Part shown: positions 43,346 through 51,461 of the stretch, piece after piece | Numbering within the stretch: the stretch's first letter is position 1 | Layout: every line of letters begins with the position of its first letter | Assembly: GCA_963700735.1 (NCBI GenBank) | Contig: CAVOYR010000004.1 | Coordinates: forward strand, 124,001 to 188,000 | Length of the DNA stretch: 64,000 nucleotides | Source of the DNA: Anderseniella sp963700735 | GTDB taxonomy: Bacteria > Pseudomonadota > Alphaproteobacteria > Rhizobiales > Aestuariivirgaceae | Direction: 5' to 3' | The notes under the pieces: model-generated | The model's input: the letters and a program-made list of their open reading frames with translations, nothing else | The model's database searches: none | What the model was told of the DNA's origin: nothing | Translations under genes and position numbers: made by a program

Positions 43346-43933
43346 TCAGGCGTTGCCGAAGTGGTTTCCGGCCAGCATCTGCTCGCTGATTCCGATGCGC
43401 GCCAGGGCGGCCTTGTACTTGTCCGCGATATCAAGCCCGAAGATCAGGTCTTCGTCGGCGTCGCAGTGCAGCCAGCCGTTCTGGCGAATCTCGCTTTCAA
43501 GCTGTCCCGGTCCCCAGCCGGTATAGCCCAGCGCCAGCAGGCTCAGCCGTGGCCCGCTGCCATCCGCGATCGCGCGCAACACATCCAGTGTGGCAGTCAG
43601 GCCGACCCTGTCGTCCACGCTTAGGGTGCACTCATCCGAGAAGTAGTCCTTTGAATGCAGCACGAAGCCGCGGCTTGTCTCGACCGGTCCGCCCTGCAGC
43701 ACCAGCGTGTCGGCGATGTCTCGCGGCAGCCGGATTTTCTCGCCCCCGGTCGTCAGGTCCAGCCGTTCAAGCAGGTTGCCGAACGACAGGTTGTCGATCT
43801 GGTGGTTGACCACCAGTCCCATCGCCCCGTCGGCCGAGTGCGCACAGATATAGATGACTGCCCGGTTGAACCGCTCGTCGCCGATGCCCGGCATGGCAAT
43901 CAGCATCTTGCCATCCAGATAGGTGTGCTTCAT
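43346..43933 (-). CDS. YqgE/AlgH-family protein
   Basis: A 195-residue protein starting MKHTYLDGKMLIAMPGIGDE, the conserved YqgE opening. GAMGLVVNHQIDNLSFGNLL, LQGGPVETSRGFVLHS and ALGYTGWGPGQLESEI all match the family. Its function is not settled. Start ATG 43933 has GGAG about seven bases upstream; an upstream in-frame ATG lacks such support. It is convergent with the EAL gene. Confidence 0.9.
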   Translation of the reverse strand: MKHTYLDGKMLIAMPGIGDERFNRAVIYICAHSADGAMGLVVNHQIDNLSFGNLLERLDLTTGGEKIRLPRDIADTLVLQGGPVETSRGFVLHSKDYFSDECTLSVDDRVGLTATLDVLRAIADGSGPRLSLLALGYTGWGPGQLESEIRQNGWLHCDADEDLIFGLDIADKYKAALARIGISEQMLAGNHFGNA

Positions 43934-44085
43934 CGCTTCGCTCCAGAACCTCCGGCGAGCCAGTTGAGTGAGCTGCAGATTAGCACCGGCGGCCGGGCAG
44001 TGGCAAACTTCCCGCAATCTGCTGGTCGCAACAAGGTGATCGGCAGTGAGTGCAATTCTTCAGCTGTCTTTGCTATAGAAACAGC

Positions 44086-44931
44086 ATGAACCTGATCCGA
44101 AGAACCCTCATTGGCTGCACGATCTGCGCCGCTTTGGCGGCGGCGACAGGTGCGCTCGCGCCGCTGGCCGCCGCAGAGCCCGCACCTGCAGAGTTCAGCA
44201 ACGATTTTTCCACCCTGCGCCTCATCAATGGTGGCCTGCAGGATGGCAAGTGGCAGGCAGGGCTTGATATGCAATTGAAGCCCGCCTGGAAGACCTACTG
44301 GCGGGTGCCGGGTGAATCCGGCGTGCCGCCGCGCTTCGACTGGTCGGCCTCCAGCAATGTCGCCTCCGTCCAGCTGGACATGCCCGCCCCGCACCGTTTC
44401 ACCGACGCAAACGGCGAAGGCATTGGCTACAAGGAAGAGGTGATTTTTCCCGCCGTGGTGACGCCCGCCGATCCGGCCAAACCGGTCGTTCTGGCGCTGG
44501 ACATGTTCTACGCTGTTTGTCACGACATCTGCGTGCCGGTGAAGGCCGAACTGTCGCTTGAATTGAGCGAACAGACCGTTCGCGACTCCAGCAGTTTCAG
44601 CCTCAAGCAGGCACGCAAGCAGGTGCCGTCGAGTGCGTCACCCGATGGTCTCGGCGTGAACCTCATCAAGTCCACGCAAGCCGAAGGCAAACCAGTGCTG
44701 GAAATCCTGGTAACCGGCCTGAAGACGCCCGCTGCGGCAGACATCTTCATCGAAACCAGCACCACGGCCTACCTGCGCAAGCCACATCTTGCCGGCACCG
44801 CCGATGGCGTCTCGACGTTCCACCTGTTGGCAGACGGGTTGCCCGCCGGCACCACCCTCAAGGGTCATAGCGTCAATGTGACGGTTACCGACGGCACGTC
44901 CAGTCTTGTCCATCGCGGCACGGTAGAGTAG
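44086..44931 (+). CDS. Exported DsbD N-terminal-domain-like protein
   Basis: A 281-residue exported protein: a signal peptide (MNLIRRTLIGCTICAALAAA to AAA, about 1-30) and a beta-sandwich domain in which MFYAVCHDICVPVKAEL (about 145-161) holds two Cys five apart. This CHDIC motif is typical of DsbD alpha-domain and ScsB-type redox proteins. It may receive or pass electrons in the periplasm. No membrane thioredoxin-reductase part is attached, so it depends on another protein for reductant. A peroxiredoxin gene follows 73 bases downstream. Confidence 0.78.
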   Translation: MNLIRRTLIGCTICAALAAATGALAPLAAAEPAPAEFSNDFSTLRLINGGLQDGKWQAGLDMQLKPAWKTYWRVPGESGVPPRFDWSASSNVASVQLDMPAPHRFTDANGEGIGYKEEVIFPAVVTPADPAKPVVLALDMFYAVCHDICVPVKAELSLELSEQTVRDSSSFSLKQARKQVPSSASPDGLGVNLIKSTQAEGKPVLEILVTGLKTPAAADIFIETSTTAYLRKPHLAGTADGVSTFHLLADGLPAGTTLKGHSVNVTVTDGTSSLVHRGTVE

Positions 44932-45004
44932 ACGGAACATCCACGAAGCGCCTGTCGTTGAACACAGGCGCTTTGCATCCACAAATCAGCAAGAGGTGAG
45001 TTCC

Positions 45005-45490
45005 ATGACGATCAAGGTTGGCGACAAGCTGCCCGAAGCTGCCTTCAACGTGATGACTGGCGACGGCCCCGGTCAGATGACCACCAGCGAACTGTTCGAC
45101 GGCCGCAAGGTGGTGCTGTTTGCCGTGCCGGGCGCATTCACGCCGACGTGCCACATGAAGCACCTGCCGGGTTTCATCACCCATGCAGCCGATCTCAAGG
45201 CCAAGGGCGTCGACACCATAGCCTGCGTCTCGGTCAACGACGTGTTCGTCATGAAGGCCTGGGCCGACCAGTCCGGCGGTAAGGACTCCATCACCTTCCT
45301 CGCCGATGGCAGCGCCAGTTTCACCAAGGCCATCGGCATGGAGCTCGATGCCTCGGGCTTCGGCATGGGCATCCGCTCCAAGCGCTACGCCATGCTGGTG
45401 GACGATGGCGTGGTCAAGCTGATCAACGAGGAAGACGCACCCGGCAAGGCCGAGAAGTCCAGCGCCGAAACCATTCTCGCAGCACTTTGA
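45005..45490 (+). CDS. Peroxiredoxin, Prx5/glutaredoxin-type
   Basis: A 161-residue peroxidase starting MTIKVGDKLPEAAFNVMTGD. PGAFTPTCHMKHLPGF holds the peroxidatic Cys in the TPTC motif; the usual Ser after the Cys is His here. SVNDVFVMKAWAD is the second conserved block. It reduces hydrogen peroxide and alkyl hydroperoxides. ATG 45005 follows AGGTGAG; an in-frame ATG three codons upstream is less well placed. It follows the DsbD-N-like gene, suggesting a redox pair. Confidence 0.88.
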   Translation: MTIKVGDKLPEAAFNVMTGDGPGQMTTSELFDGRKVVLFAVPGAFTPTCHMKHLPGFITHAADLKAKGVDTIACVSVNDVFVMKAWADQSGGKDSITFLADGSASFTKAIGMELDASGFGMGIRSKRYAMLVDDGVVKLINEEDAPGKAEKSSAETILAAL

Positions 45491-45556
45491 TGCTGCTGCA
45501 CTGACCCATCGTTTTTGCGGTAGCCGGGGCCTGCTGCGCATGACGCGCGGCGGGCC

Positions 45557-45994
45557 TTAGCGTTTGTAGGGTGCCATGCCCTCGCGCGCCAGCTCGTCAG
45601 CGCGCTCGTTTTCCGGGTGACCTGCATGGCCCTTGACCCAGTGCCAGTCGACCTGGTGCCGCTCCAGCGCCTGTTCCAGCGCCTGCCACAGTTCCGCGTT
45701 CTTGACCGGCTTCTTGTCGGCGGTGCGCCAGCCATTGCGCCGCCAGCCGTGGATCCACTTGGTGATGCCGTCGCGCACATAGACCGAGTCGGTGAACAGG
45801 TCGACCTTGCACGGCCGCTTCAGCGCGGTCAGCGCCTCGATGGCTGCCATCAGTTCCATGCGGTTGTTGGTGGTATCGGCCGCCCCGCCGCTCAGTTCCT
45901 TGCGGTTGCTGCCGTGCATCAGGATGGCACCCCAGCCGCCCGGCCCCGGGTTACCGGAGCAGGCGCCGTCGGTGTAGATGGTCACGTCTGACAA
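45557..45994 (-). CDS. rnhA: Ribonuclease HI
   Basis: A 145-residue RNase H1. YTDGACSGNPGPGGWG (first Asp), NRMELMAAIEAL (Glu), FTDSVYVRDGITKWIHGW (Asp) and HAGHPENERADELA (last Asp) give the full D-E-D-D set. It removes the RNA of RNA-DNA hybrids. TTG 45994 gives the full length; GTG 45985 is the alternative, and neither has a strong ribosome site. It begins 23 bases after ispH and is convergent with the peroxiredoxin gene. Confidence 0.93.
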   Translation of the reverse strand: MSDVTIYTDGACSGNPGPGGWGAILMHGSNRKELSGGAADTTNNRMELMAAIEALTALKRPCKVDLFTDSVYVRDGITKWIHGWRRNGWRTADKKPVKNAELWQALEQALERHQVDWHWVKGHAGHPENERADELAREGMAPYKR

Positions 45995-46017
45995 GGGGGC
46001 TGGCCTGCGGTCTGCTG

Positions 46018-47016
46018 TCAGCTGGCCGCAGTCGTTGCCCGCACCGGTGCCCCTGGCTCGCCTTCGCGGCGCAACTGCCGCGGCAGCTTGAACTCGACGT
46101 TCTCGTCGCGGGTCTTGATGGTCTCGACGGTCACGTTGAAGCGCTCGCGGAATGCATCCACCACCTCGTTGACCAGCACTTCAGGGGCCGATGCGCCGGC
46201 GGTGATGCCGAGAGTCTTGATGCCGTCCATCAGGCTCCAGTCGATTTCCGAGGCCCGCTGCACCAGCACGGACTGCTTGCAGCCGGCGGTCCTGGCGACC
46301 TCGACCAGCCGCTGCGAGTTGGACGAGTTCGGCGCGCCAACCACGACAACCATGTCGCAATGCGGTGCTACCGACTTCACCGACTCCTGCCGGTTGGTGG
46401 TCGCGTAGCAGATGTCTTCCTTGTGCGGGCCGTGGATCTTCGGGAACTTCTTCTCCAGCGCCTCGATGATGCCCTTGGTGTCATCGACCGACAGCGTGGT
46501 CTGGGTGATGTAGGCCAGCTTGTTCGCATCGCGCGGCTCGAACCGGGCCACGTCGTCTTCATCCTCGACCAGGGCAATGGCACCGTCCGGCAATTGTCCC
46601 ATGGTGCCGATCACTTCCGGGTGCCCGGCATGGCCGATCAGCACGATCTCGTAGCCGTCCTGGTGGTGGCGCGAGGCTTCCATGTGAACCTTGGATACAA
46701 GCGGGCAGGTGGCATCGAGGTAGAACATGTTGCGGTTCTTGGCAGCCTCCGGCACCGACTTCGGCACGCCGTGGGCCGAGAAGATCACCGGGCGGTCGCC
46801 ATCGGGCACCTCGTCCAGTTCCTCGACGAAAATCGCACCCTTCTGCTTCAGGTCTTCCACCACGTACTTGTTGTGCACGATCTCGTGGCGCACGTAGACC
46901 GGTTTGCCATGCAGTTCGAGCGCGCGTTCGACGATGTCGATGGCGCGAACGACGCCGGCGCAGAAACCGCGCGGTGCAGCGAGAAAGATTTTCAGGTCGG
47001 GAAGCTGGTCAGACAT
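46018..47016 (-). CDS. ispH: 4-hydroxy-3-methylbut-2-enyl diphosphate reductase IspH
   Basis: A 332-residue iron-sulfur enzyme, last step of the non-mevalonate isoprenoid pathway. Three cysteines for the 4Fe-4S cluster are in PRGFCAGVVRAI, DATCPLVSKVH and SVAPHCDMVVVVG. HEIVHNKYVVEDLKQKGA and ATTNRQESV match too. Start ATG 47016 begins MSDQLPDLKIFLAAPRGFCA; the sequence upstream in frame is not protein-like. A promoter is seen at 47067-47096. Confidence 0.95.
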   Translation of the reverse strand: MSDQLPDLKIFLAAPRGFCAGVVRAIDIVERALELHGKPVYVRHEIVHNKYVVEDLKQKGAIFVEELDEVPDGDRPVIFSAHGVPKSVPEAAKNRNMFYLDATCPLVSKVHMEASRHHQDGYEIVLIGHAGHPEVIGTMGQLPDGAIALVEDEDDVARFEPRDANKLAYITQTTLSVDDTKGIIEALEKKFPKIHGPHKEDICYATTNRQESVKSVAPHCDMVVVVGAPNSSNSQRLVEVARTAGCKQSVLVQRASEIDWSLMDGIKTLGITAGASAPEVLVNEVVDAFRERFNVTVETIKTRDENVEFKLPRQLRREGEPGAPVRATTAAS

Positions 47017-47066
47017 GGAACGGGTTCCGTTGAACTTGGCAGGAAATTTGACGTGTAATGATGGCG

Positions 47067-47096
47067 TACATGGAAGATGCGGCAATGTCTTGTCAA
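47067..47096 (-). promoter_or_regulatory. Predicted promoter of ispH
   Basis: Minus-strand TTGACA (47096-47091), a perfect -35, lies 18 bases from CATGTA (47072-47067), a weak -10. It is between the atp terminator hairpin and ispH and would give a leader of about 45 bases. Confidence 0.45.
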
Positions 47097-47139
47097 GTTG
47101 CCGACATGACGCGGGCTTTCCTTGAGCCCAAAGGCAAGA

Positions 47140-47168
47140 CCCCGGCAACTGGTGTTCCAGCGCCGGGG
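47140..47168 (-). terminator. Hairpin at the end of the F0 operon
   Basis: On the minus strand CCCCGGC (47168-47162) pairs with GCCGGGG (47146-47140), and an inner CTGG/CCAG pair closes an AACA loop. The following bases include short T runs. It lies 60 bases after the atpF stop, so it probably ends the F0 transcript. Confidence 0.6.
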
Positions 47169-47227
47169 CCTGCAATCGTCTGGCAGTCACGCGGGAGGCC
47201 GAAGGCTGCCGCGCATCCGCCGGTGTA

Positions 47228-47707
47228 TCAGTTGAGCTGCTTGCCCAGCGACGAGATCGTCTTGTCGATGATGCTGCTGGCCTTCGCGCCCTTGTTGTCC
47301 TGGCCGATGATGCGGGCTGCTGCCTCGATGGCCAGATCGGCTGCTGCGGCGCGCACGTCCTTGACGGCGGAAGCTTCAGCCTGCGCGATCTTCTGCTCGG
47401 CCATGCGGGTGCGGCGCTCGATCTGCTCGTTCATCTTCTTGCGCGCTTCCTTGCCGTAAAGCTCGGCTTCGCGCTTGGCCTGCGCAACGATGGCAGCAGC
47501 CTCGTTCTCGGCCTCCACCTTCTTGCGCTGGTACTCGGCCAGAAGTTCCTGCGCTTCTTCACGCAGCCGGCGGGCATCGTCGAGGTCCGACTTGATGCCG
47601 GCCGCACGTGCGTCGAGCTTTGCCCCGATGATGGCAGGTGCCTTGGCGTACAGCACGACACCGATGAACAGGATCAGCGCAATCAGGGCCCAGAATGTGG
47701 CGTCCAT
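47228..47707 (-). CDS. atpF: ATP synthase F0 subunit b
   Basis: A 159-residue protein: an N-terminal membrane helix (about 5-24) and a long charged coiled coil. It starts MDATFWALIALILFIGVVLY, as in alphaproteobacterial b subunits. It forms the peripheral stalk as a heterodimer with the b' subunit encoded immediately upstream. The gene is the last of the F0 operon. Confidence 0.93.
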   Translation of the reverse strand: MDATFWALIALILFIGVVLYAKAPAIIGAKLDARAAGIKSDLDDARRLREEAQELLAEYQRKKVEAENEAAAIVAQAKREAELYGKEARKKMNEQIERRTRMAEQKIAQAEASAVKDVRAAAADLAIEAAARIIGQDNKGAKASSIIDKTISSLGKQLN

Positions 47708-47724
47708 TGTAGTGAGACCTTCCG

Positions 47725-48276
47725 TTAGCTGCTGGCTGAGGAAATTGCTGACTTGACCGACGCCGCAGTTGGCTTCGACCCTGTCAGTTCATTGACCACA
47801 TCTTCGACCAGCTGGCCGGCAATGGATGAAACCTCGCCCATGGCCTTGTTGCGCATGGTGGCAACCTGCTTTTCAGCCGTCGCCATCTTGCCTGCCAGTT
47901 CCTCGTCAACCTTGGCCTGTTCGGCGTCCAGTTCCTTCAGCACCCTGGCCCGGTTGTCCTGGGCGATGGCGTTGGCCTTGGCGCGGGCATCGGCAAGGGC
48001 TGCGTCGTAGGCTTCCGATGCCTTGCGGGCATCGTCGTTCAGTTTCTCGGCGTTGGCCAGGTCGGCTGCAATGCGGCCATGCCGGGTTTCGATGGCATTG
48101 GCAATCTTGGGCAGCAGCACCCGCGAGAGTACCAGGTAGAGCGCGCCGAACGAGATTGCCAGCCAGAGCAACTGCGACGGATAGGTCGAGGTGTCCAGCT
48201 GCGGCAGGGTTCCGCCGCCGTGGGCGTCGCCGGGTACTTCGGTATGGGATGTGGTTTCGCTGGCCATGGCGTCCAT
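47725..48276 (-). CDS. ATP synthase F0 subunit b'
   Basis: A 183-residue protein with a short N-terminal tail, one membrane helix (about 36-55, LLWLAISFGALYLVL), and a long coiled coil ending in VEDVVNELTG. The longer acidic N-terminus and FPQLDTSTYPSQ-like lead-in identify the b' form found in phototrophs and alphaproteobacteria. ATG 48276 is used; ATG 48267 and GTG 48279 are alternatives. It ends 18 bases before atpF. Confidence 0.92.
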   Translation of the reverse strand: MDAMASETTSHTEVPGDAHGGGTLPQLDTSTYPSQLLWLAISFGALYLVLSRVLLPKIANAIETRHGRIAADLANAEKLNDDARKASEAYDAALADARAKANAIAQDNRARVLKELDAEQAKVDEELAGKMATAEKQVATMRNKAMGEVSSIAGQLVEDVVNELTGSKPTAASVKSAISSASS

Positions 48277-48337
48277 CACTTGCTGTTAATGTCCGGCGTG
48301 ATCGTGCACGCCGGGAATACCCGTCAGCCGGACAAGG

Positions 48338-48402
48338 CATGTGCGGCATGACGCTATACGCCTGCCGCACCGTGGCACCGCACATGACCGGCAACTTGCC
48401 GG
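48338..48402. other. Inverted repeats between atpE and the b' gene
   Basis: Two hairpins lie in the 158-base space after atpE: CCGGCAA-C-TTGCCGG (48388-48402) and a 9-bp pair CATGTGCGG / CCGCACATG (48338-48346 with 48378-48386). Stem-loops here are known in other F0 operons to raise mRNA stability of the c-subunit message, which is needed in many copies. Role here is inferred. Confidence 0.55.
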
Positions 48403-48434
48403 CTCATGCGCGAATTCCGGCCATCAGTTGCTGA

Positions 48435-48659
48435 TCAGGTGAACAGCAGCAGCAGGGCAACAACGAGCGAGAAGATGCCGAGGCCTTCAGCCAGGGCGGC
48501 ACCGATCAGCGCGTTGGTGAACTGTGCGCTTGCTGCAGACGGGTTGCGCAAGCTGCCGGCAAGGTAGTTGCCGAAAATGTGGCCCACGCCGATACCGGCG
48601 CCACCCATGCCAATGCAGGCAATGCCGGCACCGATAAGCTTAGCTGCATCCGCTTCCAT
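48435..48659 (-). CDS. atpE: ATP synthase F0 subunit c
   Basis: A 74-residue proteolipid with two membrane helices and a polar RNP-type loop (GSLRNPSAASAQ). AALAEGLGIFSLVVALLL places the proton-carrying Glu in helix two. GIGVGHIFGN is a Gly-rich helix-one motif. It forms the rotor ring. AAGGAG lies about seven bases upstream of ATG 48659. Confidence 0.96.
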   Translation of the reverse strand: MEADAAKLIGAGIACIGMGGAGIGVGHIFGNYLAGSLRNPSAASAQFTNALIGAALAEGLGIFSLVVALLLLFT

Positions 48660-48726
48660 GATAATTCTCCTTGAGTTGGTCGGAATGGATTGAAGGTTGA
48701 TTGGTCAGACCCGCGCCGGTCCGGCC

Positions 48727-49479
48727 TTAGTGGCCGGGGTGGAGCGCATCATTCAGGTAAACGCACGTCAGGATGGCGAACACGAAGGCTTGCAGGAACG
48801 CCACCAGGAATTCGAAGCCGGTCAGGGCAACGCCCATCGCGAGCGGGAACAGGGCACCGATGATGCCGCCGATGCCCAGCGCGCCAAGGCTCACCACGAA
48901 ACCGGTGAACACCTTCAGCACGATGTGGCCGGCCATCATGTTGCCGAACAGGCGCAGCGCCAGCGAGATCGGGCGCGACAGGAACGAGATCACCTCGATC
49001 AGCGAGATGAACGGCAGGATGGCCATGGGCACGCCGGACGGCGCAAACAGCTTGAAGAAGTGCAGCCCGTGCTTGGCAAGGCCGACGACGACGACCATGC
49101 CGATGATGAATACCGCCAGGGCAGCGGTCACCACCACGTGACTGGTCACCGTGAAGAAGTACGGGAACATGCCGAGCAGGTTGCACATCAGCACGAACGA
49201 GAACACCGTGAACACGAACGGGAAGAACTTCATTCCCTCGTTGCCCATGGTCTGGCGCACCATGTTGGCAATGAACTCGTACCACAGCTCGCCGATTGAC
49301 TGGATGCGGTTCGGCACCAGCTGTGCCGAGCGCGAGGCAGCATACAGGATCGCCGTTACGGTGCCGGCAGCGGCCACCATGAACAGGGCCGAGTTGGTGA
49401 AGCTGAAGTCCATGCCGCCGATATTGAACATCTCGACGATGGGCTTGATCTGGAACTGGTGCAGCGGATCGTTGGCCAC
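48727..49479 (-). CDS. atpB: ATP synthase F0 subunit a
   Basis: A 250-residue membrane protein with five to six helices. ISLALRLFGNMMAGHIVLKV carries the essential Arg, and FVFAILTCVYLNDALHPGH closes the protein. The start is GTG 49479 (VANDPLHQFQIK), preceded by AGGG; the sequence upstream is low-complexity and unlike the family. It forms the proton half-channels against the c ring. Confidence 0.95.
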   Translation of the reverse strand: MANDPLHQFQIKPIVEMFNIGGMDFSFTNSALFMVAAAGTVTAILYAASRSAQLVPNRIQSIGELWYEFIANMVRQTMGNEGMKFFPFVFTVFSFVLMCNLLGMFPYFFTVTSHVVVTAALAVFIIGMVVVVGLAKHGLHFFKLFAPSGVPMAILPFISLIEVISFLSRPISLALRLFGNMMAGHIVLKVFTGFVVSLGALGIGGIIGALFPLAMGVALTGFEFLVAFLQAFVFAILTCVYLNDALHPGH

Positions 49480-49511
49480 GATCTTTTCCCTCTTGCGCTT
49501 GGCAGCACGTT

Positions 49512-49880
49512 TTACTGCCCGTCGTTCATCCTGTCGCCCTGTTTGGGCACTTTCCCTGCGGCTCTCGCCATGTTGAGGATGCCTGCTGCAAAACCGGTCA
49601 GCAGCAGGATGATCAAACCCCATGGCAACGTGCCGAGAACGCGGTCGATCAGGTACCCCAACCCGCCACCCACAAGGACAGCGGCAACAAATTCAGTCCC
49701 AAGCCGGAAGGCAGACCCCCACGTCTTGCCCAGCGAACTGGTACGGCGTCCGGTCTCTCCCTTGGCCGCCTCCGCGTCCCGCCTCTCAGTTGCGATACGC
49801 GCTGAAAGCTCGGAAAATCGCTGGTCAGGACCTGGAGAGTCCGGTTTTCCAGTTGGCTTGCCGTTGTCATCTGCTGCCAT
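49512..49880 (-). CDS. atpI: AtpI/AtpZ-family ATP synthase assembly protein
   Basis: A 122-residue protein with two membrane helices (about 65-84 and 90-110) and a charged N-terminal half. GTEFVAAVLVGGGLGYLIDR and LGTLPWGLIILLLTGFAAG match AtpI/AtpZ proteins. ATG 49880 has GGAGG seven bases upstream; ATG 49886 is only one base from that site. It is first in the F0 operon, after a good promoter. Confidence 0.9.
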   Translation of the reverse strand: MAADDNGKPTGKPDSPGPDQRFSELSARIATERRDAEAAKGETGRRTSSLGKTWGSAFRLGTEFVAAVLVGGGLGYLIDRVLGTLPWGLIILLLTGFAAGILNMARAAGKVPKQGDRMNDGQ

Positions 49881-49980
49881 TGTCATGCCTCCTGATCAGT
49901 GGCGAACGACGCGACAGATAATCCCGGCAGGGCAAAATTGATGGTTGCCAGCCCCTTGGAACCCGCTCATTTCGGGCCGG

Positions 49981-50009
49981 AAATTAGAGGCAGGGGGCAC
50001 CACTGTCAA
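49981..50009 (-). promoter_or_regulatory. Predicted promoter of the F0 ATP synthase operon
   Basis: Minus-strand TTGACA (50009-50004) and TAATTT (49986-49981) are separated by exactly 17 bases, a strong sigma-70-type match. It lies about 100 bases before atpI in a gene-free stretch of about 350 bases (49881-50229). In the same stretch a plus-strand TATAAT (50038-50043) may serve the hypothetical gene at 50230, but no good -35 is seen for it. Confidence 0.65.
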
Positions 50010-50229
50010 GCTGCGAGTGGAAGGTTTAAGCCTATGGTATAATTATGTTTTTTGCCAAAGCATGGACGTGCGGCAATTCGCCTTGGCCAGTCCGGGCCAA
50101 ATTCTGCCGGATTCTGCATTCCCTGCGGCGGGCCGGGGCCGTTTTGCGGGTCTTGCCCGGTGCCGGTTCACCGGAAAGTTATGCAAGTTTAATTGATGGC
50201 GGCGAACATCTGTGGTTCATGCCGGATGC

Positions 50230-50565
50230 ATGAGAAGAGTTTTTGTCTGCCTTGTGACGATCTTGATGCTGGCTGGCACGCTGCTGTCGCCGCTCAAGGG
50301 CGTCAGCTTTGCCTGTGCGCCGGAAGGCGGGCAGCTTTCGGTTCAGCTTGCGGCTGTTGACCTTCCTCAATTGACGCCCGCAGACCTCTCCGACCATGGC
50401 TTCGTGCTCGTACCATCGGCGGTGCCGTGCCTCGTCGCGATTCCTGCAACGGCTGTCCAGTATGAAAGCGGCAGTTCCGGCAAGGCAGAACCCGTCCCCG
50501 GTCCGGCAGGCCTGCTGGCTGGTGTGGACGTCAACCCTTCGCACGGGCCGCCGATTATTACCTGA
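50230..50565 (+). CDS. Exported protein of unknown function
   Basis: A 111-residue protein starting MRRVFVCLVTILMLAGTLLS, a signal peptide likely cut after about residue 25 (FACAPE). The remainder is rich in Pro, Val, Ala and Ser, and ends DVNPSHGPPIIT. No family is recognised. A TATAAT box lies about 190 bases upstream. Start ATG 50230 is preferred because it starts the signal peptide directly. An L,D-transpeptidase gene follows 65 bases downstream. Confidence 0.5.
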   Translation: MRRVFVCLVTILMLAGTLLSPLKGVSFACAPEGGQLSVQLAAVDLPQLTPADLSDHGFVLVPSAVPCLVAIPATAVQYESGSSGKAEPVPGPAGLLAGVDVNPSHGPPIIT

Positions 50566-50630
50566 CCTGCGACAAGAAACGGCTCCCCGCCCGGGGAGCA
50601 CCTCCTATTGAACAGATCAGGACATCAGCA

Positions 50631-51413
50631 ATGAACGACCATGACAGCCGCGCCTCTGGCGCGAAGCTACCCCTTTCAACCAGCCTCCCGGATCGCCGCA
50701 AGGTTCTGGCCGGCATTGTGGCCTTGCCGGCTGCCGGCTGGGCAGCGGACGCCAGCGCCCAGACCGTCAGGCGCAACTTCAACCTCACGCCTCAACAGCC
50801 GGCCGTGCGCCTGCGCTCCCGGCAACCAGCGCGTCCGGTCGCGCCAAGGGGACAGCAGCCGCCGGAAATCTACGGCCCAATGCCCGGTGAGCGATTCCCC
50901 GTCCCTGCCGTTGGGCGTGGCGTGCTGGCCGAGCAGTTCTGGCGTGCCGTGGTGGAAGATCCCACCGGCGAGACACCGGGTACCGTGGTGGTCGACACCC
51001 CCGGCCACTATCTCTACCTGGTGCTGCCGGCTGGCAGGGCCATCCGTTATGGGGTCGGGGTAGGCCGGGCCGGTTTCGACTGGCAGGGCCGGGCCAGCAT
51101 TGCCTGGAAGCGCAAGTGGCCGACCTGGACACCGCCGGCCTCGATGATCGCGCGCGAGCCGCACCTTGAAAAGTACCGCAATGGCAAGGCCCCGGGTCTC
51201 GACAACCCGCTTGGCGCGCGTGCCCTGTACATTCATGAAAATGGCGTCGACACGCTCTATCGCGTGCATGGCACCAATGAGCCGCAATCAATCGGCCGGT
51301 CGATGTCGTCGGGGTGCATCCGGATGATCAACCAGGACGTCATCCACCTGTACAAGCAGGTACGCACGCCCGCGCCAATACTTGTGCTGCAGGGCAGCAC
51401 ACCGTTGGCCTGA
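50631..51413 (+). CDS. L,D-transpeptidase (YkuD/ErfK family)
   Basis: A 260-residue exported enzyme. DRRKVLAGIVALPAAGWAAD (about 21-40) is a twin-Arg-like signal. A linker rich in Arg, Pro and Gln leads to the YkuD domain with YRVHGTNEPQSIGRSMSSG and CIRM: the active-site Cys follows SSG and His is in HGTN. It cross-links peptidoglycan between diaminopimelate residues or anchors protein to the wall. Whether export is by Tat or Sec is uncertain because the motif lacks the usual FLK. Confidence 0.9.
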   Translation: MNDHDSRASGAKLPLSTSLPDRRKVLAGIVALPAAGWAADASAQTVRRNFNLTPQQPAVRLRSRQPARPVAPRGQQPPEIYGPMPGERFPVPAVGRGVLAEQFWRAVVEDPTGETPGTVVVDTPGHYLYLVLPAGRAIRYGVGVGRAGFDWQGRASIAWKRKWPTWTPPASMIAREPHLEKYRNGKAPGLDNPLGARALYIHENGVDTLYRVHGTNEPQSIGRSMSSGCIRMINQDVIHLYKQVRTPAPILVLQGSTPLA

Positions 51414-51425
51414 AGACGCCTGAAG

Positions 51426-51461
51426 GCGAGGCAGGCTGAATCAAGCCTCAGCTTGCCTCGC
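51426..51461. other. Hairpin between convergent L,D-transpeptidase and smc genes
   Basis: GCGAGGCA (51426-51433) pairs with TGCCTCGC (51454-51461), and an inner AGGCT/AGCCT closes the loop. It overlaps the last codons of smc. No T tract is present, so termination is uncertain. Confidence 0.4.
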
